Shown piece by piece: positions 26,639 through 35,068 of a DNA stretch of 35,720 bases. The first letter of the stretch is position 1. Each line of letters begins with the position of its first letter. The translations under genes were made by a program, and so were the position numbers. The DNA comes from Verrucomicrobiaceae bacterium (GTDB lineage Bacteria > Verrucomicrobiota > Verrucomicrobiia > Verrucomicrobiales > Verrucomicrobiaceae). The notes below the pieces were generated by a model, which was given only the letters and a program-made list of their open reading frames with translations, searched no databases and was not told the origin of the DNA. The stretch is from the NCBI GenBank assembly GCA_947466075.1, contig CANIBP010000062.1, forward strand, positions 1-35,720. The letters run 5' to 3'.

Positions 26639-28168
26639 TTACTTGCACTTCGTAACCGTAAACTTTCTGCACTTACCCCCGCGTTTGATTGCCCCACAAA
26701 GTGTGCTGTCTTTTACCCCCAGATGAGCCGCTGCCAAAGTGATCGAATCAAACTTACCGACACCTTGAATCTGGACGGCGACTTTATTAGGAGCCACACG
26801 CGGGCACTGAGTGCATCCTCTTCGATTGAGAAACTTGTTGGGCTTGATCTCGCAGAGGTGCCCGTTCGGGCACTTGAAACGATGAAGCACCTGCGAACCT
26901 CGGTATAGATCCTCCAATAGTGTATAGCCACGCGCAACTGCCGCAGCATGCAGGTCATCATAGTTCCTGACGCGCCCAGGAATCAGAAGCTTGTTTTTGA
27001 TCTCCTCCAAATTGACCCTCGAAAAATCAGCCGCCATTTCTATCCCATTGTCCAGGCACACACGCTTGAGTTGTTTCCTGAAATCCTCTAGGCTCGTGTG
27101 TTGATCGAGACTCCTCACTTCAAGCAAAGTGATTCCCAGCTTTTTGCACCCGTCTCTCCGCTCCTGATCTCGGATTGTAATCGCCTCAAAAGCCTTCTCT
27201 CCTCCCCAATTGCGCTGGGGGTGAAAGTGCTGCTCTCCATGATGTTCGATAGCGAAGCGAAGGCGGGAATTGTAAATATCCAGTTCGAGCGGATATCGGG
27301 AGTCCCCCCTCAACTCGCGAAGCTTGCATTTACGAAACTGGACCCCGAGCGAGCGCTCTGCGATCACCCTAGCCAATTCTTCACCAACAGAAGTGAAACA
27401 CTTGGGACAAAAACGTCCGGTGTATTTGATCTGCGAGAGAGCTTTGTGGAAATTATGCCCATAGGCGCACCGCCAATGGGAGTTCTGATCCACCATTTTG
27501 CCTATTTCCAAGATCGCGCCGTTAAACTGCTCTGCGATGGCCGAGTATTCTTCCTCTGTTACGCGAACATGTCCTGCACACTTGGGGCACCCGTCAGCTC
27601 TCACGATGCTGTTGTGCGTCATTTCGAGTTCGTGCCCGCAGACATCATAGCGCACGGACATTTTCCGGCTTGTAGAGTGAAATTCAGACAGTCGGGTTAC
27701 ACCCTTGCTGCGCAGTCTCTGGTCCACCTCAGAAATCTTCAGGCGACTCGCTTCACCCATGAGCCGCGACGCACATTTTTTGCAGCCAGATTTTTGGTGC
27801 AGTTTTGAGTAAGGGTCGCCTGGGAAAACGTCTCCACATTTCAGGCATCGAAATCGAAAGCGCCTCCTCCTTTTTGTGACGCGAAACTCTTCAATGATCT
27901 CCAAGCTCAACTCCAAAAACCTCGGCCGAAGTTCTTCTAAAGGTTTGGCGACACTCTGTGTCTTCCTTTTTTGTGAGCACACTCGGCACCCCTGGCCCAT
28001 CAAAATTTTCCCGAAGCGAGGACTCCACTCGCGGCCACAAGTCATACATTTACAGGGAATGGCATGGTGTCTGCCTCTGTATTCGGTGCCAAGGCACTGC
28101 ATTCCTCGATCAAGACAGAAATTTCGGACTTCAGCCAGAGTGAGTTTGGGCTTCTGAATCGCCGCCAT
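26639..28168 (-). CDS. Five-zinc-knuckle VSR-like (homing-type) endonuclease
   Basis: This protein is about 509 residues. Zinc-ribbon or treble-clef units lie at about 39-64 (CKCMTC...CRVC), 108-132 (CLKC...CKKC), 174-197 (first knuckle degenerate), 234-257 and, after the nuclease, 433-455. Residues about 261-352 look like a VSR/PD-(D/E)XK fold: VGEELARVIAERS, PLELDIYNSRL with D297, AIEHHGEQHF with E309 and H314, and a late RRDGCKKLGITLLEV. The tail (463-505, KFDSITLAAAHLGVKDSTL) resembles a NUMOD1/IENR DNA-binding helix. This combination recalls free-standing phage homing endonucleases. The chosen start at 28168 precedes the first domain; an in-frame ATG at 28300 adds 44 residues. Activity is not proven. 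Confidence 0.72.
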   Translation of the reverse strand: MAAIQKPKLTLAEVRNFCLDRGMQCLGTEYRGRHHAIPCKCMTCGREWSPRFGKILMGQGCRVCSQKRKTQSVAKPLEELRPRFLELSLEIIEEFRVTKRRRRFRFRCLKCGDVFPGDPYSKLHQKSGCKKCASRLMGEASRLKISEVDQRLRSKGVTRLSEFHSTSRKMSVRYDVCGHELEMTHNSIVRADGCPKCAGHVRVTEEEYSAIAEQFNGAILEIGKMVDQNSHWRCAYGHNFHKALSQIKYTGRFCPKCFTSVGEELARVIAERSLGVQFRKCKLRELRGDSRYPLELDIYNSRLRFAIEHHGEQHFHPQRNWGGEKAFEAITIRDQERRDGCKKLGITLLEVRSLDQHTSLEDFRKQLKRVCLDNGIEMAADFSRVNLEEIKNKLLIPGRVRNYDDLHAAAVARGYTLLEDLYRGSQVLHRFKCPNGHLCEIKPNKFLNRRGCTQCPRVAPNKVAVQIQGVGKFDSITLAAAHLGVKDSTLCGAIKRGGKCRKFTVTKCK

Positions 28169-28564
28169 AATTGACTGTCCAACAAATGCAGCCTTTGGCA
28201 ATTGAGAGGTTTTCACATCTGATAGACCTGATCTCACAGTCCACGCCGCGATAGCCTTGCACCGAATGGCCTGCGAAATCCTCCCCGCTGTTCGATTCAT
28301 CAGACCCGAGCAGTTCCTTCATCACTTGCGGGAGACGTACGCCGCTGTCGCGATCGCTTGGCACACTCCAACGCCGGAGCTAACACTCGTCTTTGAAGCG
28401 CTCCCGAATCTCCTTCTTCGTGTGCGTCTCGCCGTCCTTCTTTCCGATTCGATCAAGCACGATCTTTTGAATGGGCTCGGAGCGGTTGACTATGCTCATT
28501 ATAAGCCGTTTTTACCCCGGACTAAATGATGTCTCCAGCTTGTTTTCAGGCGTTTCATGGCGGC
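28169..28564. other. Spacer between nuclease gene and higA: possible gene debris
   Basis: I see no confident gene here. On the minus strand two tiny frames follow higA: MKRLKTSWRHH... (28558 to about 28499, 19 residues) and a 39-residue frame at 28380-28499. A later minus-strand stretch (about 28364-28250) reads PSDRDSGVRLPQVMKELLGS, which looks protein-like but has no matching start or end. The region may be remains of one or more deleted genes. Confidence 0.4.
28380..28499 (-). CDS. Small charged ORF downstream of higA (doubtful)
   Basis: This 39-residue frame begins MSIVNRSEPIQKIVLDRIG and ends RERFKDEC. Its composition (many K, E, R and D in helical spacing) is protein-like. Its ATG overlaps the stop of a 19-residue frame that itself starts 6 bp after the higA stop. 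It may be a real micro-gene of the toxin-antitoxin operon or the 5' remains of a longer gene. Confidence 0.25.
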   Translation of the reverse strand: MSIVNRSEPIQKIVLDRIGKKDGETHTKKEIRERFKDEC

Positions 28565-28999
28565 TCAAAGGAAGTAATCGGCAGGCAGGGCGAAATGGGC
28601 GGAGAGCTTGCGAATATGAGCGGCGGTGAGCTGGCGCGTGCCGTTGATGATCTTGCTTCCCATGCTGGCTTCCAGCTCCAGTAGGCGTCCTAGATCAGCA
28701 GCAGTCATGCCGTGGGCTTCCAGCAGGCCAGCTAAGCGTTGCGCTAACGGCAGCGGCGAGGCTTTCTTCCGGTCGTGGGCATCCTCCCACTCAGCCACCA
28801 AGTCAGCCACGAGCGCGAACCAGTCGGACTGGTCCCGGCTCATGTCCTTCTCATGTCCCCACAGCGGTGCGAGGGCATCCAGCGCGGCCTGATAGTCCGT
28901 CTTGTCGCGAATCGGGCGTGGCAGCCAGACGTTGCGGCATAGCGCGGAGTAATCGCTTGGCAGTGATTTGAAGGGGATGTTTTGGGCGAGGGTTTTCAT
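28565..28999 (-). CDS. higA: HigA-like antitoxin, XRE-type
   Basis: This 144-residue protein has an N-terminal extension starting MKTLAQNIPFKSLPSDYSAL, an acidic central helical part, and a C-terminal XRE helix-turn-helix at about 88-144 (LAGLLEAHGMTAADLGRLLE and TRQLTAAHIRKLSAHF). It should neutralise the toxin encoded just upstream and repress the operon by binding DNA through its helix-turn-helix. It overlaps higB by 4 bp (ATGA), with the toxin first, the order typical of higBA. Confidence 0.88.
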   Translation of the reverse strand: MKTLAQNIPFKSLPSDYSALCRNVWLPRPIRDKTDYQAALDALAPLWGHEKDMSRDQSDWFALVADLVAEWEDAHDRKKASPLPLAQRLAGLLEAHGMTAADLGRLLELEASMGSKIINGTRQLTAAHIRKLSAHFALPADYFL

Positions 29000-29304
29000 A
29001 GCTTGTGCTTCCAGCGGTTTTTGGAGTATTCAGCGTGTGACATGAAGGCGAGGGCGAACACCAGCCCACGATTGAAGTGCATGGCCGTCATAAGGCGAAA
29101 GGCATTCCCGCTGATGTTGAACACCAGCACGGTGCGCCCACTCGCCACCTTCACTTGATCGGCAGAGGGAAACGTCCGCTTTAGCTCCACGAGGTTTTTC
29201 CATGATCCGGCTTTGATGATTTCCGTCCACCATGCCAGTCCCGGCGCGGCAGCGGGATGCCGCTGCATCCACTCGCGCACCGTTGACGGCTTGATGATTC
29301 GCAT
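28996..29304 (-). CDS. higB: HigB-like toxin (RelE superfamily mRNA interferase)
   Basis: This 102-residue protein of the HigB_toxin family has an RelE-like fold: MRIIKPSTVREWMQRHPAA, then WKNLVELKRTFPSADQVKV, then LVFNISGNAFRLMTAMHFN and the C-terminal AFMSHAEYSKNRWK. HigB toxins cleave mRNA on the ribosome. Conserved basic and aromatic residues near the C-terminus (H, Y, K, W) are present, so it looks intact. A 17-bp palindrome lies 18 bp upstream of the start. Confidence 0.88.
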   Translation of the reverse strand: MRIIKPSTVREWMQRHPAAAPGLAWWTEIIKAGSWKNLVELKRTFPSADQVKVASGRTVLVFNISGNAFRLMTAMHFNRGLVFALAFMSHAEYSKNRWKHKL

Positions 29305-29322
29305 GATGGATTATCGGCATGG

Positions 29323-29339
29323 CTGGACAAAATGTCCAG
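29323..29339 (-). promoter_or_regulatory. Palindromic operator candidate for higBA
   Basis: CTGGAC-AAAAT-GTCCAG is a perfect 6-bp inverted repeat around five bases, 18 bp upstream of the higB start. It is a likely binding site for the HigA dimer, giving autorepression. Confidence 0.6.
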
Positions 29340-29453
29340 ATGCTATTTCATGCCCTCTTGCACTCTTTTTCCAGCACTCTTTCAACCACTCCAATCGGCC
29401 TGTAGGCATGCGAAGGCCGCGCTCCTCGACTAGCTTCGTTCAGCCGTCGCAGT

Positions 29454-29831
29454 TCAACTTTGCCCCTCCACCTCGAAATAATCATCCTCTGCGATGTCGG
29501 GAATGCCAACGACCAGGACACGCATCTTGCCGCGAGCACCATGCACGACACCGGGTGGTATGTGCACCAAGGATCCCACGCTAACAGGCTGTTCGACGCC
29601 ATCGAGCATGACGGAGCCGCCGCCGTCTAGAACGTAGTAAAGTTCGGTGGAGCGTTTGTGATAGTGCAGCTTAGCGCCATCAATATCCACAGCATGCGCC
29701 CAGGCGGCGGGGGACAAATCGACATCATCACGACTGATCAAACGATCCCGCCAGCCGCAAGTGCTGCGCTCACGCGGCGTGTGGCCTTCGTGACGGATGA
29801 GAAGCGGGCCACTGGAGGCGGGCACGGACAT
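29454..29831 (-). CDS. Cupin-domain protein
   Basis: This 125-residue single cupin domain has motif 1 LHYHKRSTELYYVLDGGG (two His and one Glu as metal ligands, about 56-73) and motif 2 IPPGVVHGARG (third His, about 90-100). Such proteins are metal-binding and can be isomerases, dioxygenases or sensors; none can be chosen from sequence alone. It starts 6 bp after the stop of the CII-like regulator gene, so the two are probably co-transcribed. Confidence 0.88.
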   Translation of the reverse strand: MSVPASSGPLLIRHEGHTPRERSTCGWRDRLISRDDVDLSPAAWAHAVDIDGAKLHYHKRSTELYYVLDGGGSVMLDGVEQPVSVGSLVHIPPGVVHGARGKMRVLVVGIPDIAEDDYFEVEGQS

Positions 29832-29837
29832 GAGTGA

Positions 29838-30323
29838 CTATTTTGCAGCACGGTGAGCTTTGATCTCTTCCGCGAGATGCACGAAGTCGCCTTTCTCGCA
29901 CAGCCGCACAAAGCCTTCGGTAAAGCGTTTCAGTTCATCCCACACATTGCGGATATGTTCCGCCTCGTCTGTGCTGATGCGGTCATCGGAGGCGGCCTTG
30001 CTGATGGCGGCGAGGAGATCGGCGAATTGCTGTACGATCTCCTGTGTGGCAGGCATCAGTTCCATGCCACGTGGACCACCGCCGCGGGGATTCTGAACAA
30101 AGACACCATTCGCCTTCTGACAGAGCCACTGAATGAGCTGCGGGTCCTGCGTGATTTCGTAAAGCTGGCGCACTCGATCGAGCGGGTTCGAGGTGCCGCT
30201 GCCTTCGTGTTCATCAGGCTGCGACCACTTGTAAGCGAGCGAGAGCGACACACCCATTTGCGCTGCCACCTCCTTGAAGCTGGTGCGCTCGACGGCTTTG
30301 CTAATCACTTCATGGGAGTCCAT
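29838..30323 (-). CDS. Phage CII-like helix-turn-helix regulator
   Basis: This 161-residue protein has an N-terminal helix-turn-helix (ERTSFKEVAAQMGVSLSLAYKW, about 10-32), a PLDRVRQLYEITQDPQLIQWLCQ helix pair, and the NGVFVQNPRG segment, all as in the phage regulatory protein CII family (P2/186-like, Phage_CP76). The C-terminal half is helical and acidic. Such genes are often found outside prophages as chromosomal regulators, and no other phage gene is seen here. A TTG at 30329 is in frame; the ATG at 30323 is preferred. It is probably in an operon with the cupin gene. Confidence 0.75.
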   Translation of the reverse strand: MDSHEVISKAVERTSFKEVAAQMGVSLSLAYKWSQPDEHEGSGTSNPLDRVRQLYEITQDPQLIQWLCQKANGVFVQNPRGGGPRGMELMPATQEIVQQFADLLAAISKAASDDRISTDEAEHIRNVWDELKRFTEGFVRLCEKGDFVHLAEEIKAHRAAK

Positions 30324-30449
30324 GCCCAATTTGTTTCAGAGCCCGGGCCATTTGGCAAGCGGCATCATGACTACTGGTCTGGGAAATGTCACAGGACGGT
30401 ATCTTTGGACTTGTGGAGAAAAGCGTCATCCTCGTAATCTGCCCTCCTC

Positions 30450-31235
30450 ATGAAAATCTCATTCCTCCTCCTCGCGGTGGTCGCTTTCGCGCTGACTTCC
30501 TGTCTTGAAATCAAATCCACCGTGCTCGTCAACAAAGACGGCACCGCCACCATCGAAGAGAGCGTTCTGCTTGGTGCACAACTCGCAGCCATGATGCAGG
30601 CCGGCGGCGGTCAGGGTGACCAACTCAAGGGCCTCGTCATGGACAAGGCGAAGGCCGAGGAGCGTGCGAAGAAGCTCGGCGAAGGTGTGACCGTGAAATC
30701 CCATGAGGAAGTGAAAAGTCCGGATGGCAAGAGCGGGGTGAAGGTCGTCTTCGCCGTCGCAGATCTCGCGAAGTTAAAATACGTGCCGTTTGAGCCGGAG
30801 CAGGAAGGCAAACCCGCCTCCACCTCCGAGCCAATGACCTTCGCGCTCAGCGGCTCCAAGCTAACCATCACGAACGCCGAGGCGGACAAGAAAAAAGGCG
30901 GCGATGCCGAAAAGCCGAAGAAGAGCGCCGAGCAAATCGCACAAATGAAGGCTCAAATGGGCATGATGAAGCCCATGTTTGCCGGCATGCGCATGGCGGT
31001 AGAAGTGAAAGGTGCCAACGGCATTGCCAGCTCTGACGCCACGCATCTGAATGATGGCACCATCAGTTACTTGGACATTCAATTCGACAAGCTCATGGAC
31101 AACGCAGACGCATTTGTGGGCGTCATGGAATCCGCCGACGGTGGCATGAGCATGGCTGACGCAGCGACCAAGTTCAACAAAGTCGAAGGCCTCAAGATCG
31201 AGGGCAAGAAAGTGGTCACCGTAGAATTGAAGTAA
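30450..31235 (+). CDS. Lipoprotein of unknown function
   Basis: This 261-residue protein has a type II signal peptide, MKISFLLLAVVAFALTSC, with Cys 18 as the lipidated residue. The mature part starts with a beta-rich segment (LEIKSTVLVNKDGTATIEES) typical of a lipoprotein family seen in Verrucomicrobia, then a helical, K/E/A-rich and methionine-rich middle (about 165-190, MKAQMGMMKPMFAGMRM), and ends with another beta-like stretch. I do not recognise a characterised family. It is probably anchored in a membrane facing the periplasm. A strong terminator follows. Confidence 0.78.
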   Translation: MKISFLLLAVVAFALTSCLEIKSTVLVNKDGTATIEESVLLGAQLAAMMQAGGGQGDQLKGLVMDKAKAEERAKKLGEGVTVKSHEEVKSPDGKSGVKVVFAVADLAKLKYVPFEPEQEGKPASTSEPMTFALSGSKLTITNAEADKKKGGDAEKPKKSAEQIAQMKAQMGMMKPMFAGMRMAVEVKGANGIASSDATHLNDGTISYLDIQFDKLMDNADAFVGVMESADGGMSMADAATKFNKVEGLKIEGKKVVTVELK

Positions 31236-31256
31236 GCCACATCACGTATCTCAAAC

Positions 31257-31290
31257 AAAAGGGCCGGAGCGTGATGCTCCGGCCCTTTTT
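31257..31290 (+). terminator. Rho-independent terminator after lipoprotein gene
   Basis: A 14-bp stem (AAAAGGGCCGGAGC and its complement) around GTGAT, followed by T residues, lies 22 bp after the stop. Confidence 0.93.
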
Positions 31291-31360
31291 GTTTTAGGCG
31301 AACAAGATCGTCATGACTTTTCGTTTGCCGCTCGGCTTTGAAGCCGGACATTCGCCGCCC

Positions 31361-32014
31361 ATGATCTCCCAGCTCCTCGATTACGTTCTGCATGTCGATA
31401 AGTACCTGTCCATCTTCGCGCAGGAGCATGGCGCCTTGATTTATGGGCTGCTGTTCGCCATCATTTTCTGTGAGACCGGACTCGTGGTGATGCCGTTCCT
31501 GCCGGGCGATTCGCTCCTGTTTGCTGTGGGAGCCTTGGCAGCGCAAAATCTGGTGCGTATCGAGTATATCATTCCGCTGCTCATGTGCGCCGCGATCATC
31601 GGTGACAATTTGAACTACTGGATCGGTCGTAAAGCCGGCGGCTGGATCGTGAATCAGCGCTGGTTCAAACGTGACTACCTGGCGAAGACGGAAGCGTTCT
31701 TCGTGAAGCACGGCGGCAAGGCCATCATCCTCGCGCGCTTCGTGCCCATCGTGCGCACGTTTGCACCGTTCACCGCTGGTTTTGGCCGCATGGACTATCG
31801 CCGGTTCCTTTGCTACAGCCTTGGCGGTGGCCTGCTATGGGTGCTGAGCTTCAGCATCGCCGGTTATTTTCTTGGCAGCATTCCCATCATCAAAAACAAC
31901 ATCAAGCTGGTGTTCCTGCTCATCATCGTCGTCTCAGTGCTGCCCATCGTGATCGAGGTGCTCAAACACAAGGCGGAGGCAAAACGAAAATCCAAGGAAA
32001 TCAGCGAAAGCTAA
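31361..32014 (+). CDS. DedA-family membrane protein
   Basis: This 217-residue integral membrane protein belongs to the DedA/VTT (SNARE-associated) family, which includes undecaprenyl-phosphate and phospholipid scramblases or flippases. Family marks are FCETGLVVMPFLPGDSLLF (about 35-54), GDNLNYWIGRKAG (about 81-93) and FVPIVRTFAPFTAGFGRM (about 126-143), with several hydrophobic helices. The frame opens earlier at 31313, but the family normally starts just before the first helix, so I use 31361 (MISQLLDYV). A link with undecaprenyl recycling for peptidoglycan or EPS is possible but not shown. The stop overlaps the convergent lipoprotein gene by 4 bp. Confidence 0.93.
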   Translation: MISQLLDYVLHVDKYLSIFAQEHGALIYGLLFAIIFCETGLVVMPFLPGDSLLFAVGALAAQNLVRIEYIIPLLMCAAIIGDNLNYWIGRKAGGWIVNQRWFKRDYLAKTEAFFVKHGGKAIILARFVPIVRTFAPFTAGFGRMDYRRFLCYSLGGGLLWVLSFSIAGYFLGSIPIIKNNIKLVFLLIIVVSVLPIVIEVLKHKAEAKRKSKEISES

Positions 32015-32487
32015 GGCTGCGCCCTGCCTCCCGTGTTTGGATTCAGGTAATAACCGGGATTGCCACCAACACCGGGAACGTAAACCGGCTGCGAGTTGGG
32101 GACGCCGTAATACGGCTGGTTCGGGTTGTAGCCCGGAATCGGTGCGCCGGGATACACCGGCATACCGCCGATGGTCTGATAGCTTTGCACGCCACCGCTG
32201 GATTGAATCACCGTGGTACTGCTGCGACTGCCGAATGGGCTGGAAGTGTTCTGCTGATACATGAACTGATTACCTTGCGGCATCGATGTCGGGCCGGAAC
32301 CGGGTGCATAACCACCACGTGACACCGGGGCATTGTTCGCCGCCGTTGCATTGACCTTGGCGTTGTTAAGGGCCGGTCTTTGATTCGATGAAGGATAGTA
32401 ATAGCTCGATCCATCCTGTGCAGGGGGCATGACACAGGCGGCAAGGCACACGGCGGCAAGAGCGAGAACGCAGAATCGTGTTTTCAT
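32011..32487 (-). CDS. Gly/Pro/Tyr-rich lipoprotein
   Basis: This 158-residue protein has a type II signal peptide, MKTRFCVLALAAVCLAAC, with lipobox LAAC. The mature part is low-complexity, rich in P, G, Y, N, Q and S (PVYPGAPIPGYNPNQPYYGV), and probably unstructured. It is likely an outer-membrane or periplasmic lipoprotein; no enzyme motif is present. It is divergent from the upp gene, with a 77-bp gap. Confidence 0.8.
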   Translation of the reverse strand: MKTRFCVLALAAVCLAACVMPPAQDGSSYYYPSSNQRPALNNAKVNATAANNAPVSRGGYAPGSGPTSMPQGNQFMYQQNTSSPFGSRSSTTVIQSSGGVQSYQTIGGMPVYPGAPIPGYNPNQPYYGVPNSQPVYVPGVGGNPGYYLNPNTGGRAQP

Positions 32488-32564
32488 GCCTGCATGGTAT
32501 CACGCACGTCAATCCGGTGGTGGAAAACTTTGCCAGCGCAGGCAAACGCGACACAATACGGCTC

Positions 32565-33185
32565 ATGCAGCCTGTCATTGTTCAGCATCCTTTGGCGCAG
32601 TGCCATCTCGCGGCCATCCGAGCGGTCAGCACGCCTTCGCATGAGTTTCGGCGTCACATCAACATGCTCGCACGCATGCTCTTTCTGGAAGCCACTCGGG
32701 AACTGCCGTTGCAGCAGACCAGCGTGCAGACGCCGCTCACACAGACCTGCGGCGCACAACTCGCACGATCCATCGTGTGCGTGCCCATCCTGCGTGCCGG
32801 CCTCGGACTGCTCGATGGCATTCTGCCACTGGTGCCAGAGGCCATCGTCGCGCATGTCGGCATCAAGCGGAATGAGGAAACCGCATTACCGCATGCCTAC
32901 TATGCCAATCTTCCCGCCAATCTCGCAGCGGCAGATGTCTTCTTGCTCGATCCCATGCTCGCCACTGGCGGCAGTGCCTGTGAGGCCGCACGTCAGCTCA
33001 AAGCGGCTGGCGCACTGCGCATCACCATGATCTGTGTCGTGAGTTGCCCCGAAGGCCTCGCGGCGATGGCGCAAACGCATCCTGATGTGCCCATCGTCAC
33101 CGCTGCCGTCGATGACGGTCTCAACGACAAATGCTACATCGTTCCTGGCCTCGGCGATGCTGGTGATCGCTACTTCGGCACGTAG
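32565..33185 (+). CDS. upp: Uracil phosphoribosyltransferase
   Basis: This 206-residue cytoplasmic enzyme makes UMP from uracil and PRPP in pyrimidine salvage. The PRPP loop DPMLATGGSACEA (about 127-139), the early FRRHINMLARML, the IVCVPILRAGLGLLDG flexible-loop segment and the uracil-binding C-terminus YIVPGLGDAGDRYFGT are all present. The length is normal. I use the ATG at 32565 (MQPVIVQHP); the frame opens upstream at 32478 inside the divergent lipoprotein gene. Confidence 0.96.
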   Translation: MQPVIVQHPLAQCHLAAIRAVSTPSHEFRRHINMLARMLFLEATRELPLQQTSVQTPLTQTCGAQLARSIVCVPILRAGLGLLDGILPLVPEAIVAHVGIKRNEETALPHAYYANLPANLAAADVFLLDPMLATGGSACEAARQLKAAGALRITMICVVSCPEGLAAMAQTHPDVPIVTAAVDDGLNDKCYIVPGLGDAGDRYFGT

Positions 33186-33235
33186 TTTGCCTTCAATCCC
33201 GCACGATTCGGCACTCATTCCGCGTTTCATTTCCC

Positions 33236-34162
33236 ATGCCCATCACCCTGCCCCCTCTCAACCGCCGCAACTTTCTGCAACGTGGCTCCGCGGCCGCATT
33301 TAGCGCGCTGACCGCGCAACTGCCTGCCATCGAGATTCCCGAGCAGGTGTGGGTGCTGTTTTCTGATACACACATCGCCGCCGATGAAACGCTCAGCTCA
33401 CGCGGCGTCTGCATGGCGGAAAATCTACGCCGCTGCGCCAACCAAGTGCTCAAGATCGGCCAGAAGCCCTTCGGCCTCATCGTCAATGGCGACGTCGCTT
33501 ATCTCGAAGGCATCAGCGAGGATTACGTCGCCTTTTTGCGCTGCATGCAGCCGCTGCGTGAACAGTCGATCCAGATTCATTGCACGCTCGGCAACCACGA
33601 TCACCGCAACAACTTCCTCAACGCTGTCATCGGCCCACCACCGCCCAACGCCGAACGCCCGATGAACGTACCGGACAAGCACGTCGCCACCGTCACCAGT
33701 GCTCAAGTAAACTGGATCCTGCTCGACTCACTCGACCTCGTAAACAAAACCCCCGGCCGCCTCGGCGAGCAGCAGTTGGTCTGGATCGAACGCGAGCTGC
33801 GCAACTCACCCAACAAGCCCACCTTCATCGTCGCACATCACAATCCGCAGCAGGCGAGCATGGACGAGAAAAAGAAAGGCGGCTGCCTGCAGGATAGCGA
33901 TGCCCTATTCGATCTTCTGGCCGCCCATCCGAAAGTGCAGGGCTTCATCTACGGCCACACGCACACCTGGCTGAAATCGAAGCATGAGAAAACCGGCCTG
34001 CCGCTCATCAACCTACCACCCATCGCCTACACCTTCGATCCGAAGCGGCCGAACGGTTGGGTCATCGTGCGCATCAATTCAGATCGTGCGGAATTCGAAC
34101 TTCGCGCGCTCAATCCCGCCCATGAAGAACACGGGCAGAAGCAGGTGATTAAGTTTGTGTGA
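33236..34162 (+). CDS. Tat-exported calcineurin-like metallophosphoesterase
   Basis: This 308-residue protein has a twin-arginine signal, NRRNFLQRGSAAAFSALTA (about 9-27), so it is probably folded before export. Metallophosphoesterase motifs are SDTHIAADE (about 43-51), NGDVAYL, LGNHDHRNNF, VAHHNPQQ and YGHTHTW, which carry the two-metal ligands in the usual order. It probably cleaves phosphoester bonds in the periplasm; the substrate is unknown. Its last 16 codons are repeated, with changes, at 35132-35179. Confidence 0.92.
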   Translation: MPITLPPLNRRNFLQRGSAAAFSALTAQLPAIEIPEQVWVLFSDTHIAADETLSSRGVCMAENLRRCANQVLKIGQKPFGLIVNGDVAYLEGISEDYVAFLRCMQPLREQSIQIHCTLGNHDHRNNFLNAVIGPPPPNAERPMNVPDKHVATVTSAQVNWILLDSLDLVNKTPGRLGEQQLVWIERELRNSPNKPTFIVAHHNPQQASMDEKKKGGCLQDSDALFDLLAAHPKVQGFIYGHTHTWLKSKHEKTGLPLINLPPIAYTFDPKRPNGWVIVRINSDRAEFELRALNPAHEEHGQKQVIKFV

Positions 34163-34279
34163 TGCTGTCTGAGGAATCATTACACTGGACAGTCCTGACA
34201 GTAGCTGCTCTGTCGCGGAGCTTCACAAATTTCGATTCAACTTGCGGTCATACGCCTGAGGGTATCTTCGCACGCGCTT

Positions 34280-34993
34280 ATGAAATATGTCTTTTTCGCC
34301 CTCCTGCTGGCTTCCTCCGTTCTTGCTGACAGCCCGGCACAGATCTCCGCCGACTTCCGTAAGGCGGCGGTAGCCGCTCTCGATAAGGTCAATGACAAGC
34401 TGGAAAAAGCCACCACAGCGCTCATCGCCAAGCTCGTCGCCAGCGGCGATACCGCCGGGGCAGAGCAACTGACCACCCAACTCAAAGCCAAACTTGTCGG
34501 CGAGCCCGTGCCAACCCCGCAGGCCAGTGCCCAGCTACTCTTTGCGCAGTATGATCAGGCGCGTGCGAAGGCGCTCGAACCAGCGCAGAAGGTTGGCATC
34601 GCCCGCATCGAAAGCATGCTCAAGAGCGCCAGCACTCCCAAACTTGGAACGATCACCGAACTGGGCAAAGTGCGTGCGGAAATCGAGGGGGATGCCACCG
34701 GAAAACGTCCCCCTTTGCCTGTGGCATGGTCCTTTCGCAGATCACCCACGGCAGGTACCGATGGGATCTTCAAGCTTAACCCAGATGGCACCACCGAAAT
34801 GATGGGTGCGGGAGGCAATTCGGGCACATGGAAACCTTTGCCGAAGGCCAATACCATCAGTGTCGAATGGATGAATCCCAAGGACACATGGACCGTCCTC
34901 TTTTACGAAGACACTGACTTGGCAGAGGTACACAGCATGGTATGGAAGGATACGCGTTATCTAAAAGCATTGGTTGCACCCCAGGCAAAGTGA
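34280..34993 (+). CDS. Exported coiled-coil protein with C-terminal beta domain
   Basis: This 237-residue protein has a signal peptide (MKYVFFALLLASSVLA), two helical A/K/E-rich repeats (FRKAAVAALDKVNDKLEKAT, about 25-44, and LFAQYDQARAKALEPAQKVG, about 87-106), and a C-terminal beta-rich domain from about 145 with GIFKLNPDGTTEMMG and GTWKPLPKANTISVEW. The same plan, helical repeats followed by a W-rich beta domain, is seen in the gene at 3275, so these look like distant paralogues. The function is unknown; the beta domain may bind a ligand or polymer. Confidence 0.75.
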   Translation: MKYVFFALLLASSVLADSPAQISADFRKAAVAALDKVNDKLEKATTALIAKLVASGDTAGAEQLTTQLKAKLVGEPVPTPQASAQLLFAQYDQARAKALEPAQKVGIARIESMLKSASTPKLGTITELGKVRAEIEGDATGKRPPLPVAWSFRRSPTAGTDGIFKLNPDGTTEMMGAGGNSGTWKPLPKANTISVEWMNPKDTWTVLFYEDTDLAEVHSMVWKDTRYLKALVAPQAK

Positions 34994-35068
34994 ATGTTAC
35001 CGCAGGCATCAGCCATCCGCCTCGGGGTATCGATGCGCGCTCGACTGGAAGGGGCCATTTGGAAAATG

